From assembly GCA_900769785.1 (NCBI GenBank), contig CAAGHV010000167.1, positions 1 to 43,371 on the forward strand: a stretch of DNA of 43,371 nt. Reading direction: 5' to 3'. Positions 24,805-32,796 of this stretch are shown here, piece after piece; the first letter of the stretch is position 1; the number at the start of each line of letters is the position of its first letter. The notes under the pieces were generated by a model, which was not told where the DNA came from, ran no database searches, and saw only the letters and a list, made by a program, of their open reading frames with translations. Origin of the DNA: Bacteroidales bacterium. Lineage in GTDB: Bacteria > Bacteroidota > Bacteroidia > Bacteroidales > P3. Made by a program: the position numbers and the translations under genes.

Positions 24805-25012
24805 CTACCCTACTATAAAACTTAACAATACCCACTATAAAACTTACTATTTCCTACTACAAAAGTATATACCAAGGCTTGGTATATATATTTCAAAGCT
24901 TGGTATAAATATTTCAAGGCTTGGAATATTTATACCAAGCCTTGAAATATAGAAATACTATGGCATAAAATAACTTTATCCGTATAGTTTACAATATTTT
25001 ATAGTGGGATAT
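24805..25012. repeat. Composite phased repeat element, copy 1
   Basis: Three parts. Left: three units of ACTATAAAACTTA type (two ACTATAAAACTTA and one ACTACAAAAGTAT) with 22-nt period. Middle: four dyad cores CCAAGGCTTGG at 24872, 24893, 24914 and 24935 with exact 21-nt period and 10-nt AT spacers (tatatatatt, tataaatatt, aatatttata). Right: inverted left-type units ending TTTTATAGTGGGA. The same layout recurs at 32394-32605. Confidence 0.82.
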
Positions 25013-25112
25013 AGCATTTTTATCTATACAGTTGGAACAAACAACCAATACTACAGCCTGTATAAAACTATATTACATGTTATAAAGATTTGTCATAAAT
25101 AACTTTAATCCT

Positions 25113-25143
25113 TTTGTAGATAAAAAAATAAGAAGTAACTTTG
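25113..25143 (+). promoter_or_regulatory. Promoter of the second leader and lipoprotein gene
   Basis: -33 TTTG at 25113-25116, 19 bp, -7 TAACTTTG at 25136-25143 followed by C. Spacing and position match the promoter of leader copy A. Confidence 0.78.
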
Positions 25144-25149
25144 CAACGC

Positions 25150-25323
25150 AAAATCGCAAGAAAAGGTTTTGTTATTAGAAAGGTATTTTTGCAAAATTAT
25201 ACTGAAATGTAGCAGAAATAGATGGCTTCACTTTCTTCTAATATTTTTTAGTTTTCCCATCGAGCCATGGGATATAAAAAATACATTAAAGGTTGCGCCC
25301 GTCACGTATTTAGGGATACAAAA
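25150..25323 (+). ncRNA. Structured 5' leader, copy B (candidate cis-regulatory RNA)
   Basis: Short version of the leader at 12976-13309. Block 1 (25161-25192) ends TATTTTTGC, which pairs with GCAGAAA (25212-25218). Block 2 (25221-25237) contains AGATGGCTTCACTTTCTT; its CTTTCT can pair with AGAAAG of block 1. The hairpin CCCAT-cgagcc-ATGGG (25256-25271) has a covarying closing pair with copy A, and its loop GAGCC can pair with GGCTT of block 2 as a pseudoknot. Block 3 (25288-25316) is identical to copy A over 29 nt and puts AGGGA 7 nt before ATG 25324. Confidence 0.68.
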
Positions 25324-25725
25324 ATGAAAAAGCTCACAGGTAGAATTGCATTGATTGCAATAGTTTGCAGTATTTTGGCACTGAGTGGTTGTTCTGGTTA
25401 CAATTTTTCCAACCATGCCGACAGAGGACAGGCAACAGTAACATTGTCACAAAACAACTATAAAGTTGTAAAACGCGTAGTTGGTGAAGTATCGTGTACA
25501 CGAATATTAGGCTTTGGAGGTATATCTGACAAGTATCTTAGAAACAGTGCCATATCGAAGATGTATGAAAATGCACAGCTTACAGGAAGCCAAACTATAG
25601 TTGATATCCACGTAGTGAAAAGTAAAATTTTCCGCATTTTCAGTAGTACTGAAACAATGATAGCTACAGGTACCGTTATAGAATTTACCGGTCCCAATAC
25701 CACAAATATAAAAGTTCTCAATTAG
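25324..25725 (+). CDS. Small lipoprotein resembling DUF6567
   Basis: 133 residues from ATG 25324; a longer frame from 25267 would begin inside the leader hairpin. Lipoprotein signal LIAIVCSILALSGCSGY (Cys about 23). The mature part has strand-rich segments TVTLSQNNYKVVKRVVGEVS, ILGFGGISDKYLRNSAISKM and a helix YENAQLTGSQTIVDIHVVKS, ending in TAGTVIEF-like IATGTVIEFTG. This pattern fits the Bacteroidota DUF6567/TRL-like lipoproteins of unknown function. It is expressed from the structured leader, and a long hairpin terminator follows. Confidence 0.8.
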   Translation: MKKLTGRIALIAIVCSILALSGCSGYNFSNHADRGQATVTLSQNNYKVVKRVVGEVSCTRILGFGGISDKYLRNSAISKMYENAQLTGSQTIVDIHVVKSKIFRIFSSTETMIATGTVIEFTGPNTTNIKVLN

Positions 25726-25747
25726 AAATACAAAATAACAATTAATT

Positions 25748-25784
25748 AAGCCTGTCTAATTAGAAAATCTAATTAGACAGGCTT
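25748..25784. terminator. Perfect 17-bp bidirectional hairpin
   Basis: AAGCCTGTCTAATTAGA (25748-25764), loop AAA, TCTAATTAGACAGGCTT (25768-25784). It sits between the convergent lipoprotein and wbqC genes and probably stops both transcripts, although there is no clear T-run. Confidence 0.72.
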
Positions 25785-25815
25785 AGCAATTTTATTAGTT
25801 ACCAACAAAACACTA

Positions 25816-26448
25816 CTATAATATTTTCGCAACCTCTTTGAGGTAAGCCAAGGTGTCGGGACCTAAATTAAACAGCAAATCCAATATACTTATATCAGAT
25901 TGAAAGCCTAAACGGTCGGCAAATACTTGGTCATAAGGAGATAATTGTAAAACTTCCTTATTCTTTGGAGTGAAAGTATTACGATAATCTATAGACCCCT
26001 CTCCTATCTGCAATACATAATCACTGGAAAGTATCACTTCCTTTTTCAACTTCAACTTCTTGAATATAAAAGCAAGAATACTTATATTAAGTTCTATCAA
26101 AGTGGGGTATTGCTTATCAAGTATAGTTTCCACCTCATCTTTGTAATACAAGAAATATGGCGATGAGTTGTATGCCGACTCTATGGCACGCCAATGTTTC
26201 AGTGCCCAATTTTCGTTGTAACATATAGCCATATCCTTGGTATAAGTATGGTTACCATTGGTACGTACCACCGGTACAGTAAGGCTTAACAAGCCATTAG
26301 CAGCAGCTATCACCGTACGGTTGCGATAAGTTTGCTTGGGAAAAGTTTCGTATTGTTCTATCACTATACTATCACTTTTTACCATTGCTGCCACATAGCT
26401 TACCGGAGGGAAATAGGCAGTTGAAAACAACGAACAAAAAGTTTCCAT
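25816..26448 (-). CDS. WbqC-like family protein
   Basis: 210 residues. WbqC signature at the N-terminus: FSTAYFPPVSYVAAMVKSDS, then YETFPKQTYRNRTVIAAANG, LSLTVPVV, CYNENWALKHWRAIESAYNS and SPYFLYYKDEVETILD. Members occur in surface-polysaccharide loci and near lipid-modification genes in Bacteroidota; a transferase or isomerase-like role has been suggested, without a defined reaction. It is the last gene of miaA-hypothetical-wbqC, starting 6 bp after the preceding stop, so translation is probably coupled. Confidence 0.88.
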   Translation of the reverse strand: METFCSLFSTAYFPPVSYVAAMVKSDSIVIEQYETFPKQTYRNRTVIAAANGLLSLTVPVVRTNGNHTYTKDMAICYNENWALKHWRAIESAYNSSPYFLYYKDEVETILDKQYPTLIELNISILAFIFKKLKLKKEVILSSDYVLQIGEGSIDYRNTFTPKNKEVLQLSPYDQVFADRLGFQSDISILDLLFNLGPDTLAYLKEVAKIL

Positions 26449-26454
26449 AACAAC

Positions 26455-26868
26455 TTATTTGCCAAATACTACAGACATCAGTTCATCTTTCTCGAAAAAG
26501 AAATCAATATTACCTTCTATAAAGGTAACTCGACGTTCGCCCCACGACTCGGTTTCTATATCTTCAGCAAAGTAGTTGTTGGATATCATCAACTGTGCTA
26601 TTTCTTTCTCATCCATAGTATATATCTTCTGTCCGAAAAGAATAGTTTCTTCATTGTCCGTATCTATGCAGTCTAACAGTTTTGTTTCTCCTTCAAAAAA
26701 CAATGTAAGATTTTGGTCATCGTAGTGTAGAACCAATGTTTCTTCCTCCATACCATTATCTATCGTTTCCATCTCTGTAGGTTCGCCCAATACTTGTTTA
26801 ACATTTTCCACTGTCATGCCAAACATCAAATTACCTATTCCTTTTTTTAGTTCTATAGTAAAGTCCAT
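26455..26868 (-). CDS. Small acidic cytoplasmic protein of unknown function
   Basis: 137 residues, no signal or membrane segment, strongly acidic. The N-terminal IGNLMFGMTVENVKQVLGEP is a pattern seen in many small proteins that bind or sense partners (a BLIP/SmpA-like 'f..G.s.eeV...lG.P' turn-helix), followed by strands LVLHYDDQNLTLFFEGETKL and a last strand pair near the C-terminus. I cannot name a family. It lies between miaA (34 bp upstream) and wbqC (6 bp downstream) in one transcription unit. Confidence 0.7.
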   Translation of the reverse strand: MDFTIELKKGIGNLMFGMTVENVKQVLGEPTEMETIDNGMEEETLVLHYDDQNLTLFFEGETKLLDCIDTDNEETILFGQKIYTMDEKEIAQLMISNNYFAEDIETESWGERRVTFIEGNIDFFFEKDELMSVVFGK

Positions 26869-26902
26869 ATCAGTTTGTTATTTTGTAAAACGTTTATATT
26901 AT

Positions 26903-27817
26903 CTATCTGTTATTATATAATTTACATATTTTATCAGTCTTATCATCCAAAGGCATTGTTCCATCTATCCAATGTATATCCACTCCATTGCGCTCCATAC
27001 GGCGAAACCATGTCATCTGGCGTTTAGCAAATTGGCGTATTGCTATGTTTAATTTCTCAAACATATCACTATAAGATATTGCACCTTGCAGATAAAGAGT
27101 TAGATATTTATATTCCAACCCATATCTTATTAATCTTTCGGCTGATACACCGGAGTTCAACAAACTTTCTACCTCGTCAATCATACCACCTTCCAAACGT
27201 TGTTTCAACCGCCTACGTATATTATCCATAACCATATCACGAGGATACGAAACACCTACCACAATCGAATCTATCTGAGGCAACTCTACATATGATTGTG
27301 GATACTTAGCCTGATAGTCTTGTATCTCTATAGCACGCAATAGTCGTTCGCGTGTTTCAGTATCAGTATTGTTATGAAGTGATATATATGTTTTTAACTT
27401 TTCGGTAAGTTCATCATCTGAATAGTTTTCCAATTCCTTTCGCAATTCATAATTCTGTGGTACATCTGAAAGGTGATAACACCTCAATACCGATTCAATA
27501 TACAAGCCGGTTCCACCACAAAGAATTGGTAACTTTTGCCTAAGGGTAATAGAATTGTAAGCTTTTCGGAAATCATTCTGAAACTCAAATACATTATACT
27601 CATATCCCGGATCACGTATGTCGATAAGATGATAAGGAACAATATTTCCATCTATGTCATACTCATCCAAATCTTTACCCGTGCCTATATCCATACCCTT
27701 AAACACTTGGCGCGAATCGGCACTTATTATTTCGCCACCCAAGCGAGAAGCCACATTCACAGCCAATCTTGTTTTGCCACAAGCAGTAGGACCCAATATA
27801 GTTATCATCATCGACAT
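26903..27817 (-). CDS. miaA: tRNA dimethylallyltransferase MiaA
   Basis: 304 residues from ATG 27817. A longer frame begins at 27838, but that codon lies within the PorE-like gene's terminator stem. MiaA transfers a dimethylallyl group to A37 of tRNAs reading UNN codons. Motifs: P-loop LGPTACGKTRLAVNVASRLG, EIISADSRQVFKGMDIGTGK (catalytic Asp/Ser, substrate loop), YHLIDIRDP, GGTGLYIESVL and RQFAKRQMTWFRR near the C-terminus. Two further ATGs (27811 and 27808) are also possible starts. It heads the three-gene unit with the acidic protein and wbqC. Confidence 0.95.
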   Translation of the reverse strand: MSMMITILGPTACGKTRLAVNVASRLGGEIISADSRQVFKGMDIGTGKDLDEYDIDGNIVPYHLIDIRDPGYEYNVFEFQNDFRKAYNSITLRQKLPILCGGTGLYIESVLRCYHLSDVPQNYELRKELENYSDDELTEKLKTYISLHNNTDTETRERLLRAIEIQDYQAKYPQSYVELPQIDSIVVGVSYPRDMVMDNIRRRLKQRLEGGMIDEVESLLNSGVSAERLIRYGLEYKYLTLYLQGAISYSDMFEKLNIAIRQFAKRQMTWFRRMERNGVDIHWIDGTMPLDDKTDKICKLYNNR

Positions 27818-27819
27818 AT

Positions 27820-27854
27820 GAAAAAATATAAGCCGCAACGATATTGCGGCTTAT
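27820..27854 (-). terminator. Terminator of the PorE-like gene
   Basis: On the minus strand: ATAAGCCGCAA, 5-nt loop, TTGCGGCTTAT, then ATTTTTTC. The perfect 11-bp stem lies 17 bp after the PorE-like stop and immediately before miaA. Confidence 0.9.
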
Positions 27855-27870
27855 CTAATTAGTTCAAATA

Positions 27871-30534
27871 TTAATCAATAAAAATTAGTTTGCCACGCTG
27901 TTTGTCAAAATCATAGTCACCAAAGTCGCCCAATCCCAAACGGTTTATTACAAATTTATAATCTAAACCCTTCAGCACTATAGCTTCAACTTTTTCCAAT
28001 CTTTTTTGACCTATCTGAACCGAGTTCAAAATCACCATTGATTTATCTATTATATTACCATGATAGTCGAAAGCATCATCACGAGCAGGGAAGTCCTCTT
28101 TTGTAAGACGTTTCTGATATATATAGTTCATAGCCTCTTCCCACGATATTGCCACTGGTTCGGGATATTTCTCATCGATAAGCATTTGTTTTTTAGCTCC
28201 ATTTACTATCACGTCTATCTCGCCCTTAGTAGATTGTATCATTTTCACCGGTATTGTGTTCTCATCATGAACTATCTCAGGTTTCTCAGGCTCTATCTCT
28301 ATGGGCTTGTTTACAAGGTCTATTATTTGTCCATCTTCGGTTTCCTTAGCTATAGGAGTGTCCGATGCCATATTGTCAACAAGTTTTCGTGATACATAGT
28401 CGTCGCGAAGCACCTTAAACTCTGTACGGCGGTTAAGTTGGTGTGCAGCCTCTTGATTGTCTTTACCTTGGAGTAACTCTATATAGTCGCAAGTAAGTAC
28501 TGTACCGGCAGGGAACTTAAACTCTTTTCCTCCGTATGTAACAGTCATATCCTTGGTAAGAACACGAGGTTCACGTTCGGCATAACCCTTGGCTATAATA
28601 CGTTCCGACTCTATACCACGCGATATCAAGAAATCCACTACCGATTGTGCACGACGTTGCGAAAGAGTATCGTTGGTAAGACCAATGTATGGACGACAAT
28701 CGGTATGCGAACGTATCTCTACCACTATGTTGGGGTTATTCATAAGCACAAGATATAGATCTGTCAATGAATCTTGATAGTCTGTTGTAAGATCCCATTT
28801 AGATAATCCATATTGAATATCGGGCAATACTACCGGCTCTCTTGGCACCGGTTCCAAACGGAAATCATGTACAATGTCCTTGTTGGTAGTATAACCATAA
28901 GTACTTTCCGAACCTTCAGTGCTGAAGTAGTTGAGACGAGATATATACATTTTATATATCACCTTATGCTTTACCACGTCGGTTCCAAAGCGGTATTTAC
29001 CACCTTCGTCAGTATAAGTTTCTGTTTCAGAACCATCAGAACCTACAAGTTTTATCTTGGTATTGGGTAAAAGTTGCATTGATTTCTCATCTCTAACAAT
29101 ACCCTCTATAGAATACAACAATGGAGGAAGTTCGAAATAGAACAAATCATCGTTGATAGGTTTGTACTTGGTACGAGTATTTACGTCTTTATCTTCTTTC
29201 TTATGAGGGTCTGCTACTGTACGGTTCGAAGCAAAATAACCTCTTTCCAAAAAATCGGGGTGACTACCTTCGGGGTAGTATATTATACCCATTTCGTCGA
29301 AACTGGAGTTGATAGGCACCTTCAAATTTTCTGGTTTAGCCCAAATGTTATCACCCTTTTCATAGGTTTTGTATATATCCAAACCCCCGACTCCAGAGTG
29401 TCCATCTGACGAGAAGTAAAGCATTGTATCGAAATTGATGGTTGGGAAGTTTTCACGTCCCGAAGTATTTATCACCTTACCAAGGTTGAGAGGTGTACCA
29501 AATTCTTCGTCTTTGGTGCTTCTCTTTGCTACCCATAAGTCGTAACTACCCTCGCCACCAGGTATATTCGACGAGAAATACAATGTAAGTTCGTCGGCAC
29601 TGATTGCAGGGTGCAAGTAGTTGTATGCCGAATCGCCAAGGTTTATTCTCTCCGCTTCATTCCATTTGTCTAGGCTCTTATCTGTCTTTTTCTTTCTTTT
29701 CTTTTTATCGTCGCCACCTCCAAGGGTAGATCTGTATATATAACAACCCTTCATTTCATACTCTTTAGAGTCGCATCGTGAGAAGTACATTACACTTCCA
29801 TCGGGTGTAAACACGGCTTCACCTTCGTTGACAGGAGTGTTTATTACACCGCCTTTTTCGTATAGATCCACTGATGTCCAGTCACCTTTTTTATCTTGCA
29901 TTATGGCAAATAATTCAGAGAAAGCCTTACCCGTCCAAGCATCTACAGCCTCGTTCTCTTCCAAGAAACGCGAAGATGTAAATACCAAAGTAGCAGTATC
30001 GTCTCCCACGAAATGTGGCGACCAATCGTCGTAGTCAGTATTATACTTTTCCAAAGTGATGATATTATGGCGTGTGCGGTCAGTAAGCATCTTACTCAAA
30101 TCCACTAACGAGGCCCTACGTTCGCGTGCCAAATCATCATCGGGTTGCAGTTTCAAATAATTATCGTAGTTATCTGTTGCCTTATCAAACTCGTTCTGAA
30201 AACGATACATCTCGGCCAAATAATAATATATTTTTGGTTCAACAATGTAATATTTTGCATTCTTTATAAGTCGGGTGTATATAAGTTCGGCTTTGGGATA
30301 ATTGTTCATAAGCCTATAGCACTCTCCTATTTGGAAATTTATTCTGTTCTTTTCAGCTCTGTTCGACTTAATCTTTTTGTATGCATCTTGGTAACTTTCC
30401 AATGCTTCGACATAACGTTTTTGGTCAAACAATTTATCTGCTTTCACAGTGATACTTTTGTCTTGTGCAATAGCCGAAGCCACACAAAACAGTGCTGTTG
30501 CAAGCACTAATATTCCTTTTTTGAACACTTTCAT
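27871..30534 (-). CDS. PorE-like TPR/PD40/OmpA outer-membrane protein with extra C-terminal domain
   Basis: 887 residues. Signal peptide (to about Gln24); TPRs (about 30-150: KADKLFDQKRYVEALESYQD, AELIYTRLIKNAKYYIVEPK); a PD40/WD40-like propeller (about 165-440, repeats such as VFTPDGSVMYFSR and ISADELTLYFSSN); a carboxypeptidase-regulatory-like beta domain (about 475-560); and an OmpA domain (about 572-710) with peptidoglycan-binding residues in RSHTDCRPY and SQRRAQSVVDFLISRG. This is the PorE plan, a T9SS component that ties the trans-envelope complex to peptidoglycan. The P. gingivalis protein ends near the OmpA domain, whereas this one continues with a linker and about 130 residues that look like a retropepsin fold. 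PorW, PorP and PorK-N are not nearby. Confidence 0.87.
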   Translation of the reverse strand: MKVFKKGILVLATALFCVASAIAQDKSITVKADKLFDQKRYVEALESYQDAYKKIKSNRAEKNRINFQIGECYRLMNNYPKAELIYTRLIKNAKYYIVEPKIYYYLAEMYRFQNEFDKATDNYDNYLKLQPDDDLARERRASLVDLSKMLTDRTRHNIITLEKYNTDYDDWSPHFVGDDTATLVFTSSRFLEENEAVDAWTGKAFSELFAIMQDKKGDWTSVDLYEKGGVINTPVNEGEAVFTPDGSVMYFSRCDSKEYEMKGCYIYRSTLGGGDDKKKRKKKTDKSLDKWNEAERINLGDSAYNYLHPAISADELTLYFSSNIPGGEGSYDLWVAKRSTKDEEFGTPLNLGKVINTSGRENFPTINFDTMLYFSSDGHSGVGGLDIYKTYEKGDNIWAKPENLKVPINSSFDEMGIIYYPEGSHPDFLERGYFASNRTVADPHKKEDKDVNTRTKYKPINDDLFYFELPPLLYSIEGIVRDEKSMQLLPNTKIKLVGSDGSETETYTDEGGKYRFGTDVVKHKVIYKMYISRLNYFSTEGSESTYGYTTNKDIVHDFRLEPVPREPVVLPDIQYGLSKWDLTTDYQDSLTDLYLVLMNNPNIVVEIRSHTDCRPYIGLTNDTLSQRRAQSVVDFLISRGIESERIIAKGYAEREPRVLTKDMTVTYGGKEFKFPAGTVLTCDYIELLQGKDNQEAAHQLNRRTEFKVLRDDYVSRKLVDNMASDTPIAKETEDGQIIDLVNKPIEIEPEKPEIVHDENTIPVKMIQSTKGEIDVIVNGAKKQMLIDEKYPEPVAISWEEAMNYIYQKRLTKEDFPARDDAFDYHGNIIDKSMVILNSVQIGQKRLEKVEAIVLKGLDYKFVINRLGLGDFGDYDFDKQRGKLIFID

Positions 30535-30614
30535 CTCTTATTTATTATTATTTGCTTTTTATTACTTCTTTAATTTATAACACTTTGCAACGTTTTTTCA
30601 CTCTACTTAGTTGC

Positions 30615-30622
30615 CAAAAATA
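30615..30622 (-). promoter_or_regulatory. Possible -7 element of the PorE-like gene
   Basis: The minus strand reads TATTTTTG, followed by G, about 80 bp before the start codon; no convincing -33 element. Confidence 0.4.
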
Positions 30623-30690
30623 ATTTGCTAAGATACGTTTTTTTTTCGTATTTTAAGTCCTTTTTGCCATAATTATTTTATATCCATACA

Positions 30691-31791
30691 CTAAATACCT
30701 TTTATAAAGTTCTGAACAAACCTCGAATTACTGTAAAATTCCTTAAGTATGATCCGTATCAACGTATATAAAGGTATGGCTATTATCATGCCCAAAATGC
30801 CACCTACTTCGCCGGCTATAAGTATAACCAAAAATATTTCCAAGGGGTGTGCTTTCACACTTTTGGAATATATAAAGGGTTGCATTATAAAATCGTCGAT
30901 AAGTTTGGTAGCTATGAATATGCCACCAAATGTAAGCGTAAGTGTAAGTATATCGAATGATGCTCCGCTAGCTATCATGGATACAAGTAGCAATATATAA
31001 CTTATGCCGGCACCCACCACGGCACCCACATAAGGTACTATTACAAGCACACCGCAACAGAATGCCAACAGTAATGCATTGGGAAAACCTGCAATACTGA
31101 ATCCTGTAAACAGCAACAAGGTTACCAACAGTATCTCACAAAGCAAACCAATGAAATAGCGAGATATAAGATAACGCGAGTTTTTGAGTATATGCTCTGT
31201 TTCATCAACATAATCTATTGGCACTGCCGAGTATATAAGTTTGGTTACATAATCCTTGTCTCTCAAGAAGAAAAAGGTAACAAACAGTGTAACAAATATT
31301 CCCAATACCAAATCCTTAGTAATGGTAAGTATATCGGAAAATATAACGTCGAAACGGGTGGCTTTCAATATATTTACAATCTCCTTGTTTATCATTGCTT
31401 CTAGCGAAGCATCGGCATCCATAAGGCCGTAATCGACAAGGTATTGCTTGACAACTATACCATATTGTTCGGCATAGTTTACAACGCTGGAAGTGTCGAT
31501 ATTGGCAAGTTTAATAGCTTGCGAAAATACCATTGGAAACAACCAGTAGAACAACGAGAATAGCACGCCTACTATTATTATCAGCGTAATAGCTGCCGAT
31601 AGGCATTTGCCAACCCTCAGTTTGCCTATATGCGGATACTCAAGCACTCTCATAAGCGGATGGCCTATAAGTGCCAATACGGCCGCCAACACGATACAGA
31701 AAGTTATAAACTTGAAGTACCATGCCAACAGCACCACTACCGCTACAAGCAATAAGGTGATACATATTTTATATATCTTCTTCTTGTTCAT
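30691..31791 (-). CDS. AI-2E family transporter (PerM/TqsA-like)
   Basis: 366 residues with about eight membrane helices. Family features: an N-terminal triplet of helices (FCIVLAAVLALIGHPLMRVL), a long polar middle part (about 80-190), then FFLRDKDYVTKLIYSAVP and the conserved C-terminal half GFPNALLLAFCCGVLVIVPY, VGAVVGAGI, TKLIDDFIMQPFIYSKSVKA, HPLEIFLVILIAGEVGGILG and MIIAIPLY. Members export diverse substrates (quorum signal, Na+/H+ exchange in some), so the substrate cannot be named. It starts 22 bp after queD on the same strand and is probably co-transcribed with it. Confidence 0.9.
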   Translation of the reverse strand: MNKKKIYKICITLLLVAVVVLLAWYFKFITFCIVLAAVLALIGHPLMRVLEYPHIGKLRVGKCLSAAITLIIIVGVLFSLFYWLFPMVFSQAIKLANIDTSSVVNYAEQYGIVVKQYLVDYGLMDADASLEAMINKEIVNILKATRFDVIFSDILTITKDLVLGIFVTLFVTFFFLRDKDYVTKLIYSAVPIDYVDETEHILKNSRYLISRYFIGLLCEILLVTLLLFTGFSIAGFPNALLLAFCCGVLVIVPYVGAVVGAGISYILLLVSMIASGASFDILTLTLTFGGIFIATKLIDDFIMQPFIYSKSVKAHPLEIFLVILIAGEVGGILGMIIAIPLYTLIRIILKEFYSNSRFVQNFIKGI

Positions 31792-31813
31792 ATACTAGAT
31801 TGCTGTTTTATTA

Positions 31814-32233
31814 TTACAATACCAACTCAGCATACGAAGTAGCTGTTTCGTACATCCTCAGCTTGCATAGGCGCACACCCTGCGGCAGCTTGTCACGAAG
31901 AGTTTCGTAGAAATATATAAGCATATTCTCACATGTAGGCTGAAAGGATGTGCGTATAAGCTTTGTGTTCAACGAGTTTTCAAACACAGCTTTTTCGTTA
32001 AGCACCAACGCATGGTCATATTTATCTATGATATTTTCATATACAATTCGTTTCAAATCGCCAAAGTCCATCACCATTCCACACTTCGACGATGAGGTAT
32101 CAGAGTTGGGTTCGCCCTCAACAGTGATGTACAATTTATAGGAATGGCCATGTATGTTTTTGCAATGACCATCGTAGTTCATCAAAGCATGAGCCATCTC
32201 GAAATCGAATTGTTTTGTAAGTTGAACTTTCAT
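31814..32233 (-). CDS. queD: 6-carboxytetrahydropterin synthase QueD
   Basis: 139 residues from ATG 32233 (MKVQLTKQFDFEMAHAL); a longer frame from 32332 adds 33 residues with no family match. Zinc ligands His15, His28 and His30 (CKNIHGHSYKL) and catalytic Cys24 are present, as are the Asp/His pair at DHALVLNE and the substrate Glu near 129 (YETATSYAE). QueD converts dihydroneopterin triphosphate to 6-carboxytetrahydropterin, the second step of 7-deazaguanine (queuosine) synthesis. The next enzyme, QueE, is encoded about 10 kb away at the right edge. The AI-2E transporter gene follows after 22 bp. Confidence 0.94.
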   Translation of the reverse strand: MKVQLTKQFDFEMAHALMNYDGHCKNIHGHSYKLYITVEGEPNSDTSSSKCGMVMDFGDLKRIVYENIIDKYDHALVLNEKAVFENSLNTKLIRTSFQPTCENMLIYFYETLRDKLPQGVRLCKLRMYETATSYAELVL

Positions 32234-32393
32234 AATATGTATATCTCTAATCTTATAATACGTGTATAATTTAGAATACAACGCAAAGTTTGTTCTTTTA
32301 TTTTGGCTGTGCCGCAAATTTTTCATCGCCATAGCACCATCTTATCGCCTCGGCTTTGCAACATACTTCCGCTGCATAACACCTACCTGTACT

Positions 32394-32605
32394 ACCCCTT
32401 TTTATCGAAACCCTACTACAAAAGTTTCCAACCGGTACTAGAAAACTTTTTTCCTCTACTTCAAAAAGTATATACCAAGGCTTGGTATAAATATTCCACG
32501 CCTTGGTATAAATATTTCAAGCCTTGGTATATTCGTCCCAAGGCTTGGTATATAGAATTACTGTGGGGTATAACGACTTTAACTGTAGGTACAACAAACT
32601 TTTAT
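32394..32605. repeat. Composite phased repeat element, copy 2
   Basis: Same order as 24805-25012. Left: ACTACAAAAGTTT, ACTAGAAAACTTT and CTTCAAAAAGTAT at 22-nt steps. Middle: four cores CCAAGGCTTGG, CCACGCCTTGG, TCAAGCCTTGG, CCAAGGCTTGG at 21-nt steps (first at about 32475) with 10-nt spacers tataaatatt, tataaatatt, tatattcgtc. Right: TACTGTGGGGTAT, AACTGTAGGTACA and CTTTTATAGTGGGAG. Right-side wording (TATAGAA.TACT.TGG..TA) is shared with copy 1. Confidence 0.82.
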
Positions 32606-32716
32606 AGTGGGAGCAGATATTTTTATAACCGCCATACAAGAAAAAAGCCCTACCATAGCCACACTAAAAGTATAGGGCAAAATGAATTCATAACCGCCAA
32701 TCTAACACAACATACC

Positions 32717-32747
32717 TTTGCATAATCCGAAAAAAACAGTAAATTTG
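32717..32747 (+). promoter_or_regulatory. Promoter of the thioredoxin-like gene
   Basis: -33 TTTG at 32717-32720, 19 bp, -7 TAAATTTG at 32740-32747 followed by C. Confidence 0.75.
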
Positions 32748-32796
32748 CAAACTTGAACCAACGATATAAAATTGACATACAACGAAGATTAACAAT

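Larger units (their letters stand above)
24675..25323. other. Intergenic region with composite repeat and leader RNA
   Basis: 649 bp without a protein gene: terminator of the permease gene, the composite phased element (24805-25012), then promoter and structured leader of the lipoprotein gene. Confidence 0.65.
32234..32796. other. Divergent intergenic region queD / thioredoxin-like gene
   Basis: 563 bp. A plus-strand frame at 32303-32725 runs through the repeat element and has repeat-derived low complexity (TKAWYKYSTPWYKYFKPWYI), so I reject it as a gene. Content: the composite phased element and the promoter of the downstream gene. A possible queD -7 element (CAAACTTTG on the minus strand near 32282) is imperfect. 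Confidence 0.6.

Noticed and set aside
24868..24947. CRISPR array
   Set aside because: Units are only 11 nt with 10-nt AT-only spacers that resemble each other; real CRISPR repeats are 23-47 nt with unique spacers of similar length, and no cas genes are present.
32303..32725. 140-codon plus-strand frame across the composite repeat
   Set aside because: Its protein is repeat-derived (KAWYKYSTPWYKYFKPWYI) and follows the phased DNA units; a period of 21 nt keeps frame by itself. No signal, no homology, and it ignores the promoter layout.
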